IMG/VR virus record: IMGVR_UViG_3300010413_000020
Span: 1 to 64,000 of that record
Reading direction: 5' to 3' (one strand)
DNA: 64,000 bases
DNA from: a virus
Part shown: piece by piece, positions 1-7,526 of the stretch
Numbering within the stretch: position 1 is the first letter of the stretch
Layout of the letters: each line of letters begins with the position of its first letter
Translations under genes and position numbers: made by a program
Notes under the pieces: model-generated
The model's input: the letters and a program-made list of their open reading frames with translations, nothing else
Databases searched by the model: none
What the model was told of the DNA's origin: nothing

Positions 1-10
1 GTCCGCACCC

Positions 11-46
11 GGCCATGTAATCTTCCCTCGGTTCATGGCCTTTTTT
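11..46 (+). terminator. Rho-independent terminator
   Basis: A 7-bp inverted repeat (GGCCATG at 11-17, CATGGCC at 34-40) is followed directly by six T. It would end a plus-strand transcript entering from the left of the window. The ten bases before it cannot be assigned to a gene. Confidence 0.75.
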
Positions 47-299
47 ATTGGGGGTGATGTATCCGGCCTAATAATTCTGCAAGAGGGTCAACTACTACAT
101 CCGAAATAGCCTCATTTGCTTCCAAAGGTAATTCTTTAAGTCGATCTATTAATTCGAGACTTTTCTCTTGTATAGCTTTTGGGTCACTAATCCCTTCTCG
201 TATTAATTGTGCGCCAATCCCAGCTATTTTTAACAGATAAAGTGTGTCCTCTACTCCTTGGTTAAAGGAGCGTTGATTAGGCAATGTTGTGTGAACCAT
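45..299 (-). CDS. Small hypothetical protein
   Basis: A protein of about 84 residues, mostly helical and leucine-rich, with an acidic C-terminal half. No family is recognised. The ATG at 299 is preferred because AGGTGAG lies a few bases upstream; an in-frame ATG at 326 and TTG at 332 have no clear ribosome binding site. It overlaps the end of the upstream minus-strand gene by about 49 bases, more than is usual here, so the true start may be further in. It is the last gene of a two-gene minus-strand unit running toward the left edge. Confidence 0.55.
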   Translation of the reverse strand: MVHTTLPNQRSFNQGVEDTLYLLKIAGIGAQLIREGISDPKAIQEKSLELIDRLKELPLEANEAISDVVVDPLAELLGRIHHPQ

Positions 300-814
300 A
301 ATCTCACCTGTGATTTTATCATCCATGTCCAAAGATAGTTCGGACCTGTCATTTGTTCAATGTAAAAATCGAGTTTAGGTTTTCGGCCTAATTCCAACCA
401 AGTATACCAGGAGACTCGATAGGCTTCTCGTTCAAATTTCCATCTGAAATAAGCAAAACCAATTGGTAATGGAATGAAGAGATAGAGTATCGAGAATAAA
501 AGAATTCCCACAGTAGGACAAGAAGGACACAGACTCAGTGCTTGTTTGACATGTTTAATTTCATGATTTAAAACTACATAATCTCCTTCATCTACTTTAT
601 TTATATTCCATCCAAAAGGGTAGTAAATTGTCCTTCCTAAAGTTGTTGTGTAATTCGTTAGGAAAGTATTCATTTTTCCAAAAGTTACTATTTTGAGGAA
701 TTTGTCGATGATAAGCCATAACCACTTGAGTTCTTTATCTTTACTGGTTACTCTTACCCCATATTTTTTATGTGCTTTGCTTAATGTATTTTCGAAACGT
801 GTTGTGATAGACAT
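251..814 (-). CDS. Membrane-associated HExxH metallopeptidase-like protein
   Basis: 187 residues. The centre carries H-E-I-K-H-V-K-Q, an HExxH zinc-peptidase motif, followed by a hydrophobic stretch of about 25 residues (LLFSILYLFIPLPIGF) and then F-E-R-E-A-Y, which could supply a third zinc-ligand glutamate. This arrangement resembles small phage and bacterial HExxH proteins of unknown role. The ATG at 814 has AAAAAGGAG upstream; a longer reading to 937 has no start signal and would run into the divergent NUDIX gene. A TATAAT-like box lies 25-30 bases upstream. Peptidase activity is inferred from the motif only; loss of activity or a structural role is possible. Confidence 0.6.
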   Translation of the reverse strand: MSITTRFENTLSKAHKKYGVRVTSKDKELKWLWLIIDKFLKIVTFGKMNTFLTNYTTTLGRTIYYPFGWNINKVDEGDYVVLNHEIKHVKQALSLCPSCPTVGILLFSILYLFIPLPIGFAYFRWKFEREAYRVSWYTWLELGRKPKLDFYIEQMTGPNYLWTWMIKSQVRLWFTQHCLINAPLTKE

Positions 815-838
815 CGTTAATCTCCTTTTTGTGTATAA

Positions 839-867
839 ATTATAGGCTTTGTCTATGGTATGAGAAA
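839..867 (-). promoter_or_regulatory. Candidate minus-strand promoter
   Basis: Read on the minus strand, CCTATAAT occurs with its TATAAT at 844-839, upstream of the AAGGAG and ATG of the HExxH gene. The -35 position reads TTTCTC, a weak match. The same CCTATAAT octamer occurs near 6401, upstream of another minus-strand gene. Confidence 0.4.
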
Positions 868-897
868 GAAGACAACGATTTGTAAAGGAGAACTTTG

Positions 898-1533
898 ATG
901 GATAAAATGGACGAACAGGTTTTAGTATTTCCTGCATGTTACCAACAGCATTTAATCGGGCTTCCTGGTTTAGTCGCCAATAAGGATGAACCAGGAAATT
1001 GGGAAGCTTTCGTTAAAGAAATTGCCCCTCATTTAAGATTTATGCGTAGAGGTGATGTAGAAGAAGACCCCACAATAAATCAGGTTATACCTTATGTTGT
1101 AATACATGATGGTAATCAGAAAATTCTTGTGTACAACCGTGGGAGCAAAGGAGGTGAGCCCCGATTGTCCGACAAGTGGAGCATTGGTTTTGGAGGACAT
1201 ATCAATATTGAAGATATGCCTGGGTGTAAAGCAGAGGCGGACATTATTCTAGTAGCGGGCACTAGAGAAGTAATGGAAGAATTGGAAGGGGCTAGTCCTG
1301 AGACAATGGACGATACTCTACAATTTTTAGGTTTTTTATTTATGGATAAAACTCCCGTAGATGCTGTACATTTTGGAGTAGTTTTATCTGTAGAGTGTTA
1401 TCAACCTGAGAGGTTAAAACCAACTGACGAAGCCACTCAACTTGTTTGGGAAAAACCGGAAGATTTAACAGAATACCAATTGGAAAATTGGTCAACAATG
1501 GTGCGAGATAAACTTTTACTAGGAGGAAAGTAA
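898..1533 (+). CDS. NUDIX hydrolase-family protein
   Basis: 211 residues. A NUDIX-type box is visible around residues 97-130: G-F-G-G-H, then G-T-R-E-V-M-E-E-L, matching the R-E-x-x-E-E core that binds the metal in nucleoside-diphosphate-X hydrolases. The spacing between the glycine part and REVMEE is longer than the canonical GX5EX7REUXEEXGU, so it is a divergent member. The substrate is unknown; nucleotide pool cleaning or NAD/ADP-ribose hydrolysis would be typical. Start ATG at 898 has AAAGGAG at 884-890. The stop overlaps the start of the following DHH gene (TAATG), so the two are translationally coupled. Confidence 0.75.
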   Translation: MDKMDEQVLVFPACYQQHLIGLPGLVANKDEPGNWEAFVKEIAPHLRFMRRGDVEEDPTINQVIPYVVIHDGNQKILVYNRGSKGGEPRLSDKWSIGFGGHINIEDMPGCKAEADIILVAGTREVMEELEGASPETMDDTLQFLGFLFMDKTPVDAVHFGVVLSVECYQPERLKPTDEATQLVWEKPEDLTEYQLENWSTMVRDKLLLGGK

Positions 1534-2504
1534 TGCACAAAATTTTGTATCATATGGACCCCGATGGATATGCTTCAGGGGCTATCGTGGCAACTACTTT
1601 AATACGTCATGATATTCCGGAGGAAATGATAGAATTTCATCCCATTAATTACGGGATGGAACTTCCAGAAATTGATTATGATAGTGACCTAGTTTACATG
1701 GTCGATTTTTCATTACAGCCTGACAGTGTAATGAAGGAATTCTGTGATAAGTTAGGTGAACGCTTAGTCTGGATTGACCATCATGACACTGCTATTGCTG
1801 TAGAATCGGAATATGGTTTGCAAGGCGTCCGGGGATTAAGGGCTGTTACCTTCCGGGATTTAGGCCAAGTGGATGATGATCGGAAGGTTGCGGGATGCGA
1901 ACTTACTTGGCGGTATTTCTTTGAAGAAAAAATTCCTGAATTCTTAGAGCTCATCGGAGAGTGGGATACCTGGCGTTGGAAGGATATGGAGTTTTCACAT
2001 GCGCCTCTTATGATATTCTTCCTAAAGAGTGGGGACTACAGTCCGAAACGAAACTTCAACTGGTGGCAGACGCATATCAATCTGGCATTGGAATTTCCCG
2101 AAAGTGCAGAGACGTTGCTCCATGACGATTGGCTTCCTAAAGGTAGCGCTCTTAAGGATTATCAGAAATCCCAAGACAAAGGTTTGATGTTTTCCAAAGC
2201 TTTTGAGTGCAAATTCGCGGGGCTATCCGCTATTGTGGTAAATCAAATTGGGAATTCGGAGATGTTTCAGGAATTATATGACCCAAAGAAACATGACTTA
2301 ATGGTCGGCTTCCAACTGATTAAAGGCCGCTATTGGACTGTCAGTTTATATTCCGCGACTACCGACCGAATTCATTGTGGTGAACTGGCAAAAAAATTGG
2401 GGAATATGGGACCAAGACCTTCTGGTGGAGGACATGCAGGAGCCGCAGGATTTCAAACGGATTGGGATTACCTTTGGTCACTAATTACTCTTATTGAAGA
2501 GTAA
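1533..2504 (+). CDS. DHH-family phosphoesterase (NrnA/NrnB-like)
   Basis: 323 residues. Motifs in order: H-M-D-P-D-G near the N-terminus (first metal-binding motif), V-D-F (second), W-I-D-H-H-D (the DHH signature) and R-P-S-G-G-G-H-A-G-A-A-G-F near the C-terminus (DHHA1 GGGHxxAAG substrate-binding motif). This is the domain order of bacterial nano-RNases and cyclic-dinucleotide phosphodiesterases of the NrnA/NrnB type, which degrade di- to short oligonucleotides. In a phage it could recycle nanoRNA or pApA/pGpG-type signals; which substrate it uses is not visible. It is coupled to the preceding NUDIX gene and followed by a terminator. Confidence 0.85.
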   Translation: MHKILYHMDPDGYASGAIVATTLIRHDIPEEMIEFHPINYGMELPEIDYDSDLVYMVDFSLQPDSVMKEFCDKLGERLVWIDHHDTAIAVESEYGLQGVRGLRAVTFRDLGQVDDDRKVAGCELTWRYFFEEKIPEFLELIGEWDTWRWKDMEFSHAPLMIFFLKSGDYSPKRNFNWWQTHINLALEFPESAETLLHDDWLPKGSALKDYQKSQDKGLMFSKAFECKFAGLSAIVVNQIGNSEMFQELYDPKKHDLMVGFQLIKGRYWTVSLYSATTDRIHCGELAKKLGNMGPRPSGGGHAGAAGFQTDWDYLWSLITLIEE

Positions 2505-2508
2505 GGAT

Positions 2509-2534
2509 AAGAGGGTCGCAAGGCCCTCTTTTTT
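2509..2534 (+). terminator. Rho-independent terminator after NUDIX-DHH unit
   Basis: AAGAGGG (2509-2515) pairs with CCCTCTT (2524-2530), followed by a run of T to 2534. It lies between the convergent DHH gene and the minus-strand membrane protein gene. Confidence 0.85.
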
Positions 2535-2889
2535 ACCTTCGAGATTCTATTTCGCTAGTGGGCTCTGTAGAGGTGAATTTTCCCTTAACAAATCCGGCGA
2601 CATTTCCAACCATAGCAAAACCGCGGACAGCGATATCTGCTGCTGCTTGTTTCCCGAGGTAATACATCGTACTTACGCCCATCATAAAGACAAGGCCGAC
2701 CATAAAACTGGCAAGTGGCCAGCCCAGATTAGGCTGGGTTATCAGGGCCGTTATCCCCAGTGCTGTCATGAATATCTGTTGGATCAGCCACGCTTTGAAC
2801 TTTTTGCTCTGCATTGCTGTTTTTTCCGCTCGGGTCAGCATTTCCTTGCGGTGTTCCATTGTCTTCAGTTCTTTTTCCTCCGTTGTCAT
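2533..2889 (-). CDS. Small membrane protein, holin candidate
   Basis: 118 residues starting at an ATG at 2889 preceded by AAGGAGG. The N-terminal 40 residues are charged and helical (MTTEEKELK...). Two hydrophobic segments follow: one around IFMTALGITALI and one around PLASFMVGLVFMMGVSTMYY. A short polar C-terminus ends in ESRR. Two closely spaced membrane segments and small size fit a class II-like holin, but no family is recognised and an anchoring role is equally possible. Its first 160 or so bases overlap the end of the upstream 306-residue gene in another frame. Confidence 0.6.
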   Translation of the reverse strand: MTTEEKELKTMEHRKEMLTRAEKTAMQSKKFKAWLIQQIFMTALGITALITQPNLGWPLASFMVGLVFMMGVSTMYYLGKQAAADIAVRGFAMVGNVAGFVKGKFTSTEPTSEIESRR

Positions 2890-3649
2890 CTTTTTTTCCT
2901 CCTTGTTTTTGTCTCTCAAAAACTAACTTAGTCGTTTCTTGCCGAGTTTTGCGGATTGATGTTGCTCCTCTACATTCTTCACATCGTAATTCCAAGAGTT
3001 CGATTATTCCTTCCTCTTCATTAATCTGATATGAGAATTTTTCCGGAGCTAAACCATACGTTTTTACTGCGTGTTCCCATCGTTGATTTAACGCAGCCTG
3101 GGCTTTGGCAGTACAATCGGCCATTTCTTCTTTTAAACGCGCAGCTCTTTCTGTCTGCTCTTTTATTGTATTATGGAGTTCGAGCAATTTTTCATCTTGG
3201 TCAAAAAGACAGACAGTTCGTTTGCGTAATTGCTTTTTGCAATAACGGTTAGAGCGAATAGAAATGACGAGACCTTTCAGGAGGGTTTCTTCTGCCAGGG
3301 TGTCTTCAATGTCCTCAGATAACATGATAGCTTTCATTAAATCCTGCAGTTTTTTTGATTCTGCGGGTATAGGACAGTCTGTCAATGTCCGGAGTATTTG
3401 GATTCCCGCATCACCTTCAGGTAGTGGATTTTGCTGTTGCCTAGCAGCAGCACGCTGTGCGTGTTGAATGCCGGGTTGATGTAAAGCTCCTGGCATTATA
3501 GGAGCTGTGAGGCCGGTAGCTGCTACTCCTGGAGGAGGCGCTTGTCCTTCTGGTACTGCAATAACACCTGGAGGCATTTGTCCACTGCCTGCGAGTGCAC
3601 TCCTAATTTGTTTTACTAGTTCGGGGGAAAGATTTAGTGGATTTCCCAT
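2729..3649 (-). CDS. Hypothetical protein, Pro/Gly-rich N-terminus and coiled coil
   Basis: 306 residues. The first 90 are rich in Gly, Pro, Ala and Gln and probably disordered. Residues about 140-200 form a charged coiled-coil-like helix. Near residue 225 is C-E-E-C, half of a zinc ribbon without an obvious partner. The last 60 residues (after K-Q-G-G-K-K-D-D) are low-complexity Gly/Asn/Asp and coincide with the DNA overprinted by the downstream membrane protein. Start ATG at 3649 has TTGGAGG upstream. No function assigned; it sits in a minus-strand run with dNMP kinase. Confidence 0.6.
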   Translation of the reverse strand: MGNPLNLSPELVKQIRSALAGSGQMPPGVIAVPEGQAPPPGVAATGLTAPIMPGALHQPGIQHAQRAAARQQQNPLPEGDAGIQILRTLTDCPIPAESKKLQDLMKAIMLSEDIEDTLAEETLLKGLVISIRSNRYCKKQLRKRTVCLFDQDEKLLELHNTIKEQTERAARLKEEMADCTAKAQAALNQRWEHAVKTYGLAPEKFSYQINEEEGIIELLELRCEECRGATSIRKTRQETTKLVFERQKQGGKKDDNGGKRTEDNGTPQGNADPSGKNSNAEQKVQSVADPTDIHDSTGDNGPDNPA

Positions 3650-4097
3650 TGCTTTTTACCTCCAAGCTTTCTAGACAAACTTTCTCATAAAGAAAAAAGT
3701 TTGCTGCAGTTTTAGGGCCTATGGGGATTGTTGCCAGAACCTTATAGAATTTATCCGAAATGGTTTGGGGTTCCCCTATAACTTTGTAACCCATCCATCC
3801 AAAAAATTGAACAAAAATAACTGAATTAAATGCAAATTGTTGTGCGCAGATTCGAATAATGTCTTTTTCTTTAATAGCGGTATTTGAAGCTAAACGTGTA
3901 GCCGAATATTTACGGGATACATTCGTTATTGGATAGAGACTTGTAAGGGCTCCAATATGTTTATTGGATTTATACACACTTAAGACGGTTGATGCTCCAA
4001 CTATTTGACCTTCGGGATATTCGACTATTTGCCGGTCTTTGGGGTCATCCGGGAGAAGGTTCTCGAGTATGTTACTTCTTTCTTGTAAAGGAAGCAT
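3603..4097 (-). CDS. Hypothetical protein
   Basis: 164 residues with a mixed alpha/beta appearance, a few aromatic-rich stretches (F-V-Q-F-F-G-W-M-G-Y) and a basic C-terminal tail. No motif is recognised. The start overlaps the stop of dNMP kinase (ATAATG) with no strong ribosome binding site, so it is probably translated by coupling. Its end overlaps the start of the downstream 306-residue gene by 47 bases. Confidence 0.6.
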   Translation of the reverse strand: MLPLQERSNILENLLPDDPKDRQIVEYPEGQIVGASTVLSVYKSNKHIGALTSLYPITNVSRKYSATRLASNTAIKEKDIIRICAQQFAFNSVIFVQFFGWMGYKVIGEPQTISDKFYKVLATIPIGPKTAANFFLYEKVCLESLEVKSNGKSTKSFPRTSKTN

Positions 4098-4690
4098 TAT
4101 TTTATCCAGAGGCGGGGAATACGTAGATGCAATTCGTCTGCAAACGAAAGCATTGTGTCATTATTTGACAAGGTGAATGTAATATCCCTGGGGTTAATTA
4201 AATCTACAGACGTTTCGCTAGGATGATTTTGTACTTCTTTGGTCTCATGAGCAGAACTACCTTCTCGTAGGATTTTAATTAGAATACCCCCAAGTTCTAG
4301 AATTGCGTCTGCTTCATTAGGAAATCGTACATCAGGAACAACGATTCCAACTGCTTCTCTACATTGATGATCGGTATAGCGCTTAAGGGTGTCTGTTTTA
4401 TTGAAGTGCCATCCGTAAACGCGGCCTCTGAGTTTATTTGCCCAAACATCGGGACGATACTTTCGGGCAAAATCAGTACCCAATTCTTGGAGCATTCGTC
4501 GAACTTCTCCTGTTCGCTTTTCGCTGGGTCCCCAGAGAATGGCATCAGGAAGTTCCTCAAAAATATACTGAAGAGAAGCTTTGAGGGGATCTGCCATGGC
4601 AAAAGAGAGATAACCATGTTCTTCAAAAATACTTGCGGCAGTTCCCTTGCCTGAGTTTAGTTTACCTACGAGTCCTACTATTTTAATCAT
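4097..4690 (-). CDS. Deoxynucleoside monophosphate kinase
   Basis: 197 residues from the ATG at 4690, which has GGAGGAAGG upstream. A P-loop G-K-L-N-S-G-K-G-T lies at residues 8-16. It is followed by F-A-M-A-D-P-L-K, a substrate-binding motif, and V-V-P-D-V-R-F-P-N-E-A-D-A-I, the characteristic motif of phage dNMP kinases (T4 gene 1 type). The enzyme converts dNMPs to dNDPs to feed replication, working with the class II ribonucleotide reductase at 38.3-41.0 kb. Longer in-frame readings upstream lack a ribosome binding site and would overlap the previous gene. Confidence 0.85.
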   Translation of the reverse strand: MIKIVGLVGKLNSGKGTAASIFEEHGYLSFAMADPLKASLQYIFEELPDAILWGPSEKRTGEVRRMLQELGTDFARKYRPDVWANKLRGRVYGWHFNKTDTLKRYTDHQCREAVGIVVPDVRFPNEADAILELGGILIKILREGSSAHETKEVQNHPSETSVDLINPRDITFTLSNNDTMLSFADELHLRIPRLWIK

Positions 4691-4976
4691 TGTCACCTTC
4701 CTCCTCATCGATGTCCGCAGTAAGGTCTTCGGAAACATTTTGTTGAACAGCGGCATCAAGAGGAATGAGAAGGAAACGTCGATTATTTTGTTTAGTGGCT
4801 ATTACGGGAATTTTAATACGATCCGTACCTAAGTCAATTGCTAATTTCTCTTCTTGAGAAACTTTGATGTTGTCTACCCAGACACCATCTGTGAGTAGGA
4901 GAGTGCCAGTATTGAGCGTAATATACCCCACAATACTTTCTTTCTTTTCCAAAAAAATAGCTCTTCCGTCTTCCAT
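4683..4976 (-). CDS. Small hypothetical acidic protein
   Basis: 97 residues, predicted mostly beta (G-Y-I-T-L-N-T-G-T-L-L-L-T-D-G-V-W-V), with a strongly acidic C-terminus ending D-E-E-E-G-D-N-D. Start ATG at 4976 has AAAGGAG upstream. The stop overlaps the dNMP kinase start, so it leads that unit. The beta pattern recalls small Sm-like or SH3-like phage proteins, but this is only an impression. Confidence 0.65.
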   Translation of the reverse strand: MEDGRAIFLEKKESIVGYITLNTGTLLLTDGVWVDNIKVSQEEKLAIDLGTDRIKIPVIATKQNNRRFLLIPLDAAVQQNVSEDLTADIDEEEGDND

Positions 4977-5032
4977 GGGTTTCTCCTTTGTTATTAACGT
5001 ACATTAACAAACTTTAATAGACAAGGGAAAGC

Positions 5033-5067
5033 AAAAAAATTCTGTAGGTGTATTTACAGAATTTTTG
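5033..5067 (-). terminator. Bidirectional terminator-like hairpin
   Basis: ATTCTGTA and TACAGAAT form an 8-bp stem (extended by flanking A/T) with a loop of about 8 bases. There are long A runs on the left and T runs on the right, so it could end transcripts in either direction. On the minus strand it follows the transglycosylase gene and the structured RNA region. Confidence 0.65.
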
Positions 5068-5093
5068 TTGGAATGTTCACTACCTTGTTTTAT

Positions 5094-5451
5094 GGGGCTG
5101 CCACCCCAGAGGCTGTCGGTCGAGGGGTATGTTTTGTGCGAAGCACAAGTTTAAGAGCCTAGCGTAGCGCTAGATTTACGTTGTAAATAAATCGTAGTGA
5201 CAATGTTGGCTTGGGGACCGGGATCGGGCCCAGTTTTCCTTCTTCTTGGTCTGAAAGACCAAAGTGAAAGATACTGGCGTAACGCCAGAGTACTTTAGTA
5301 AAGTAATCCCAACAAAGATTGCTATTAGCTGATTTCCGGCGAGCTCTTCCCTCGAGCTCCGCCCGGATGCGTGTCCCTCCGCCCGAAGGGCGAGAGGATA
5401 AGAATCTGTCGTAACGACAGTACTCTCAGTATTTGAAAGATTCCTAATAGC
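5094..5451. ncRNA. Structured RNA candidate, about 360 nt
   Basis: This gene-free stretch of about 480 bases is packed with perfect short hairpins, most with 3-base loops: 5094-5107 (GGGG/CCCC), 5134-5148 (TTGTGC-GAA-GCACAA), 5159-5173 (CTAGCG-TAG-CGCTAG), 5174-5188 (ATTTAC-GTT-GTAAAT), 5246-5262 (7 bp, GAA loop), 5274-5288 (CTGGCG-TAA-CGCCAG), 5291-5305, 5380-5392 (CGCCC-GAA-GGGCG) and 5406-5420 (CTGTCG-TAA-CGACAG). Long-range stems enclose groups of them: TGTTGG 5204-5209 with CCAACA 5309-5314, and GCTATTAG 5321-5328 with CTAATAGC 5444-5451. No coding frame is convincing. The strand is not settled: flanking genes are minus, but the loop types match those of the plus-oriented RNA at 53 kb. 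No known family is recognised. Confidence 0.75.
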
Positions 5452-5456
5452 ATGTT

Positions 5457-6338
5457 TTATATTTTCAATTCTCCAAAAATTGGAATTGATCTTCTCAATA
5501 TTTTTAATCGGTAGTTAGGATGTTTCTGAGAACCCGGCCAATATAAAGAGGGTTGTTTGGTGTTATATATTTTTCCTCTATATGCCATTTCATCAAAAAC
5601 TTTCTGGACTCCTGGAACTACTGTAAGATATGAAGCAACTTCATTCCATTCAGTGTATCCCTTCCCGAGTCGTTTTACTATTTGGCCCACACCTAAATCG
5701 GCTAGCCGTCCGCGGAATGCAGGATGTTCAACTACTTTTTTGATTTCATCTAACGAGTGGCTTATGTGGTTAGGTGGACGTGTTAGTATTTTCTTTTTAT
5801 ACGCAAATTTACGAGGATGAAGCCCTATCGCACATCTATCAAAACGTGATTCTGAAATCATAAGTCCTACAGCTTCACGTATTGGAACACGTACATATTT
5901 ACCGGAACGCAATTTATATTCGGTTTTTTTATGAGCATTATTAATAGCTACAGCCCATTCTAGCGCAGCGTTGTGTATTTCTTCATTAGATTGATAGCGT
6001 TCTCCACACTCCCACCAAATCCCATGTTGGTTTTTCTTTACTAAATTGAAAATACCTTGGGCTAAGGTTATGTCTTTATCTCTATAAAGTGGTGCTTCTT
6101 CTTGTGGAGATTCCTCTGGTTGTTGTGATATTTCTGTTTTTTCCTCCTTTGATTCCAGGGTTGGTCGTTCTATTTCTTCCGGTGGCCCCGCATCTACATT
6201 CGGTATGTCCCCTACCCCCGCATCAATTTGGGGTAGAACTGTCGGGTCACTTGTTACAACCGGTTGTGGGTGTGCACACTTTAATAAAAGGAATAGACCG
6301 CCGAAACACATTAACAGATATTTGACTTTACCTACCAT
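5457..6338 (-). CDS. Lysozyme-like lytic transglycosylase, membrane-anchored
   Basis: 293 residues. The N-terminus is a signal anchor (K-V-K-Y-L-L-M-C-F-G-G-L-F-L-L-L-K-C), perhaps a lipoprotein signal although the residue before the Cys is Lys, not Gly/Ala. A Pro/Glu-rich linker covers residues about 25-85. The C-terminal domain carries G-L-M-I-S-E-S-R-F-D, matching the catalytic Glu-Ser of SLT transglycosylases, and later D-L-G-V-G-Q-I, like the G-x-x-Q-I motif of that fold. It likely cleaves peptidoglycan for lysis or entry. Start ATG at 6338 has AAGGAGG. It is followed on the same strand by the structured RNA region and a terminator. Confidence 0.7.
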   Translation of the reverse strand: MVGKVKYLLMCFGGLFLLLKCAHPQPVVTSDPTVLPQIDAGVGDIPNVDAGPPEEIERPTLESKEEKTEISQQPEESPQEEAPLYRDKDITLAQGIFNLVKKNQHGIWWECGERYQSNEEIHNAALEWAVAINNAHKKTEYKLRSGKYVRVPIREAVGLMISESRFDRCAIGLHPRKFAYKKKILTRPPNHISHSLDEIKKVVEHPAFRGRLADLGVGQIVKRLGKGYTEWNEVASYLTVVPGVQKVFDEMAYRGKIYNTKQPSLYWPGSQKHPNYRLKILRRSIPIFGELKI

Positions 6339-6400
6339 GTAACCTCCTTTTTATCGAGCAATTAACTCTACCCCCGACTCGATATTTTAGGTGTATTGGA

Positions 6401-6429
6401 ATTATAGGATAGGAATGTGTTTTTGACTA
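6401..6429 (-). promoter_or_regulatory. Candidate promoter for the transglycosylase gene
   Basis: On the minus strand CCTATAAT (TATAAT at 6406-6401) lies about 60 bases upstream of the ATG at 6338. TAGTCA sits 17 bases further upstream as a possible -35 (4 of 6 matches to TTGACA). Confidence 0.45.
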
Positions 6430-6432
6430 GTT

Positions 6433-6795
6433 TTAGGGCTTATCTTTATTTTCGATGAACCATTCGAAAACTTTTTTGCATTGTTCATCATAGCGTTCTG
6501 GCCCACCTAACTCTTCTGGATAGAAGAATTTCATATTGAGATTTTCCAAATAGGTTGCAGCTATTAATTCTTCATGAGTAAGGCCGTGATCCGTAGCATA
6601 TGCCTTGTGAAATTCGTTAAAGGCATGAGCTGCTTTCCCTATTCGAAGCCATGCGGCTTCTTCGCTATGTTCTACAAAGCGCTCTTGCTGTCCTTCGAAT
6701 GTTTTTCCTTTGTGGACAGTATCAGGAGTTATTTCCTGCATATTACCTTCTTTATCAGGCATCTGAATTCGGGAAGTTCGTCGTCCATTACTCAT
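6433..6795 (-). CDS. Hypothetical protein
   Basis: 120 residues. A polar N-terminus is followed by a helical region (residues about 40-120) rich in Glu, His and aromatic residues (A-A-H-A-F-N-E-F-H-K-A-Y). No family is recognised. Start ATG at 6795 has AAAGGAG upstream. It overlaps the start region of its neighbour by 8 bases, in a run of five small minus-strand genes. Confidence 0.6.
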   Translation of the reverse strand: MSNGRRTSRIQMPDKEGNMQEITPDTVHKGKTFEGQQERFVEHSEEAAWLRIGKAAHAFNEFHKAYATDHGLTHEELIAATYLENLNMKFFYPEELGGPERYDEQCKKVFEWFIENKDKP

Positions 6796-7054
6796 TTGAT
6801 TTCTCCTTTGCTGATGTACAGTGCGGGATTATCTGATCCTCATGTACTAAAAAGATAATGTGACGTCCAAAGGGTAATTCTTTTACTTTTGCTTTTGGGG
6901 GATATACATGTTTTCCTGGTTTATTACTTGCATAAACCGTTTGGGCTAAGCAGTGTCCCCGTTTTAATTTTTTGAATCCTCCTTCTTTGGTTCGTAAGGG
7001 TTTACGAATAGCATGATATAAAATACAATTACCGCATTTGATAGTATTTGACAT
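6788..7054 (-). CDS. Small Cys-containing protein, possible zinc binder
   Basis: 88 residues. Cysteines occur as C-G-N-C at residues 7-10, G-H-C near 35 and P-H-C near 79, a possible four-ligand zinc site. The middle is basic. No family is recognised. The start follows the stop of the upstream gene immediately, with GAGG as ribosome binding site. Confidence 0.6.
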   Translation of the reverse strand: MSNTIKCGNCILYHAIRKPLRTKEGGFKKLKRGHCLAQTVYASNKPGKHVYPPKAKVKELPFGRHIIFLVHEDQIIPHCTSAKEKSNE

Positions 7055-7525
7055 TTAGGACCTCACTATGATCTTGGCTTTGTATTTGGCCAAAACGGTT
7101 TTGCTCGGAACATTAAGTAGTGCATGCGCCAATCTACGGTATGCTCCGTCTTCATTGTCAGGGGATGAACCTACATATATAATTAAGTGACCTACCGGGG
7201 TAGGTAATATCATTTCGTTTTCGTTTACGACAAATTCTTTATTTTTAGGAATTAGGCGTATTCCTTGTTGTTCCATTTCATCGCTAAATTTTTCATTTAT
7301 TTCTTTTACAATTGTACCTAGGCGTTCAGGTATTTTTTCAAATTCAATATCATCTAACTGGAGAATGTAAGACCCTCCGTCTAACCTAAAACTTGTACCA
7401 GCTCCTTCTGATAATCCTAGTTCTTCCGCGAGTGTTATCTTATCCCAAGCCCAACCCGTTTGTTGTGATTTAGGTGGCTTTTTAGGAGGTGGGGCAAACG
7501 GATTAAAAATTCCTTCTTTTGTCAT
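7055..7525 (-). CDS. Hypothetical protein
   Basis: 156 residues from the ATG at 7525 (AAGGG upstream); a longer reading to 7555 overlaps the preceding gene. The N-terminus is proline- and lysine-rich (F-A-P-P-P-K-K-P-P-K). The rest looks alpha/beta, with R-L-D-G-G-S-Y-I-L-Q-L-D-D and G-H-L-I-I-Y-V-G-S-S-P-D. No family is recognised. Confidence 0.55.
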   Translation of the reverse strand: MTKEGIFNPFAPPPKKPPKSQQTGWAWDKITLAEELGLSEGAGTSFRLDGGSYILQLDDIEFEKIPERLGTIVKEINEKFSDEMEQQGIRLIPKNKEFVVNENEMILPTPVGHLIIYVGSSPDNEDGAYRRLAHALLNVPSKTVLAKYKAKIIVRS

Positions 7526-7526
7526 T

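Noticed and set aside
1-10. 3' end of a tRNA at the left edge
   Set aside because: Ten bases before the terminator are too few to recognise an acceptor stem.
5457-5820. Plus-strand frames opposite the transglycosylase
   Set aside because: The minus-strand frame has a clear ribosome binding site, signal anchor and catalytic motif; the opposite frames do not.
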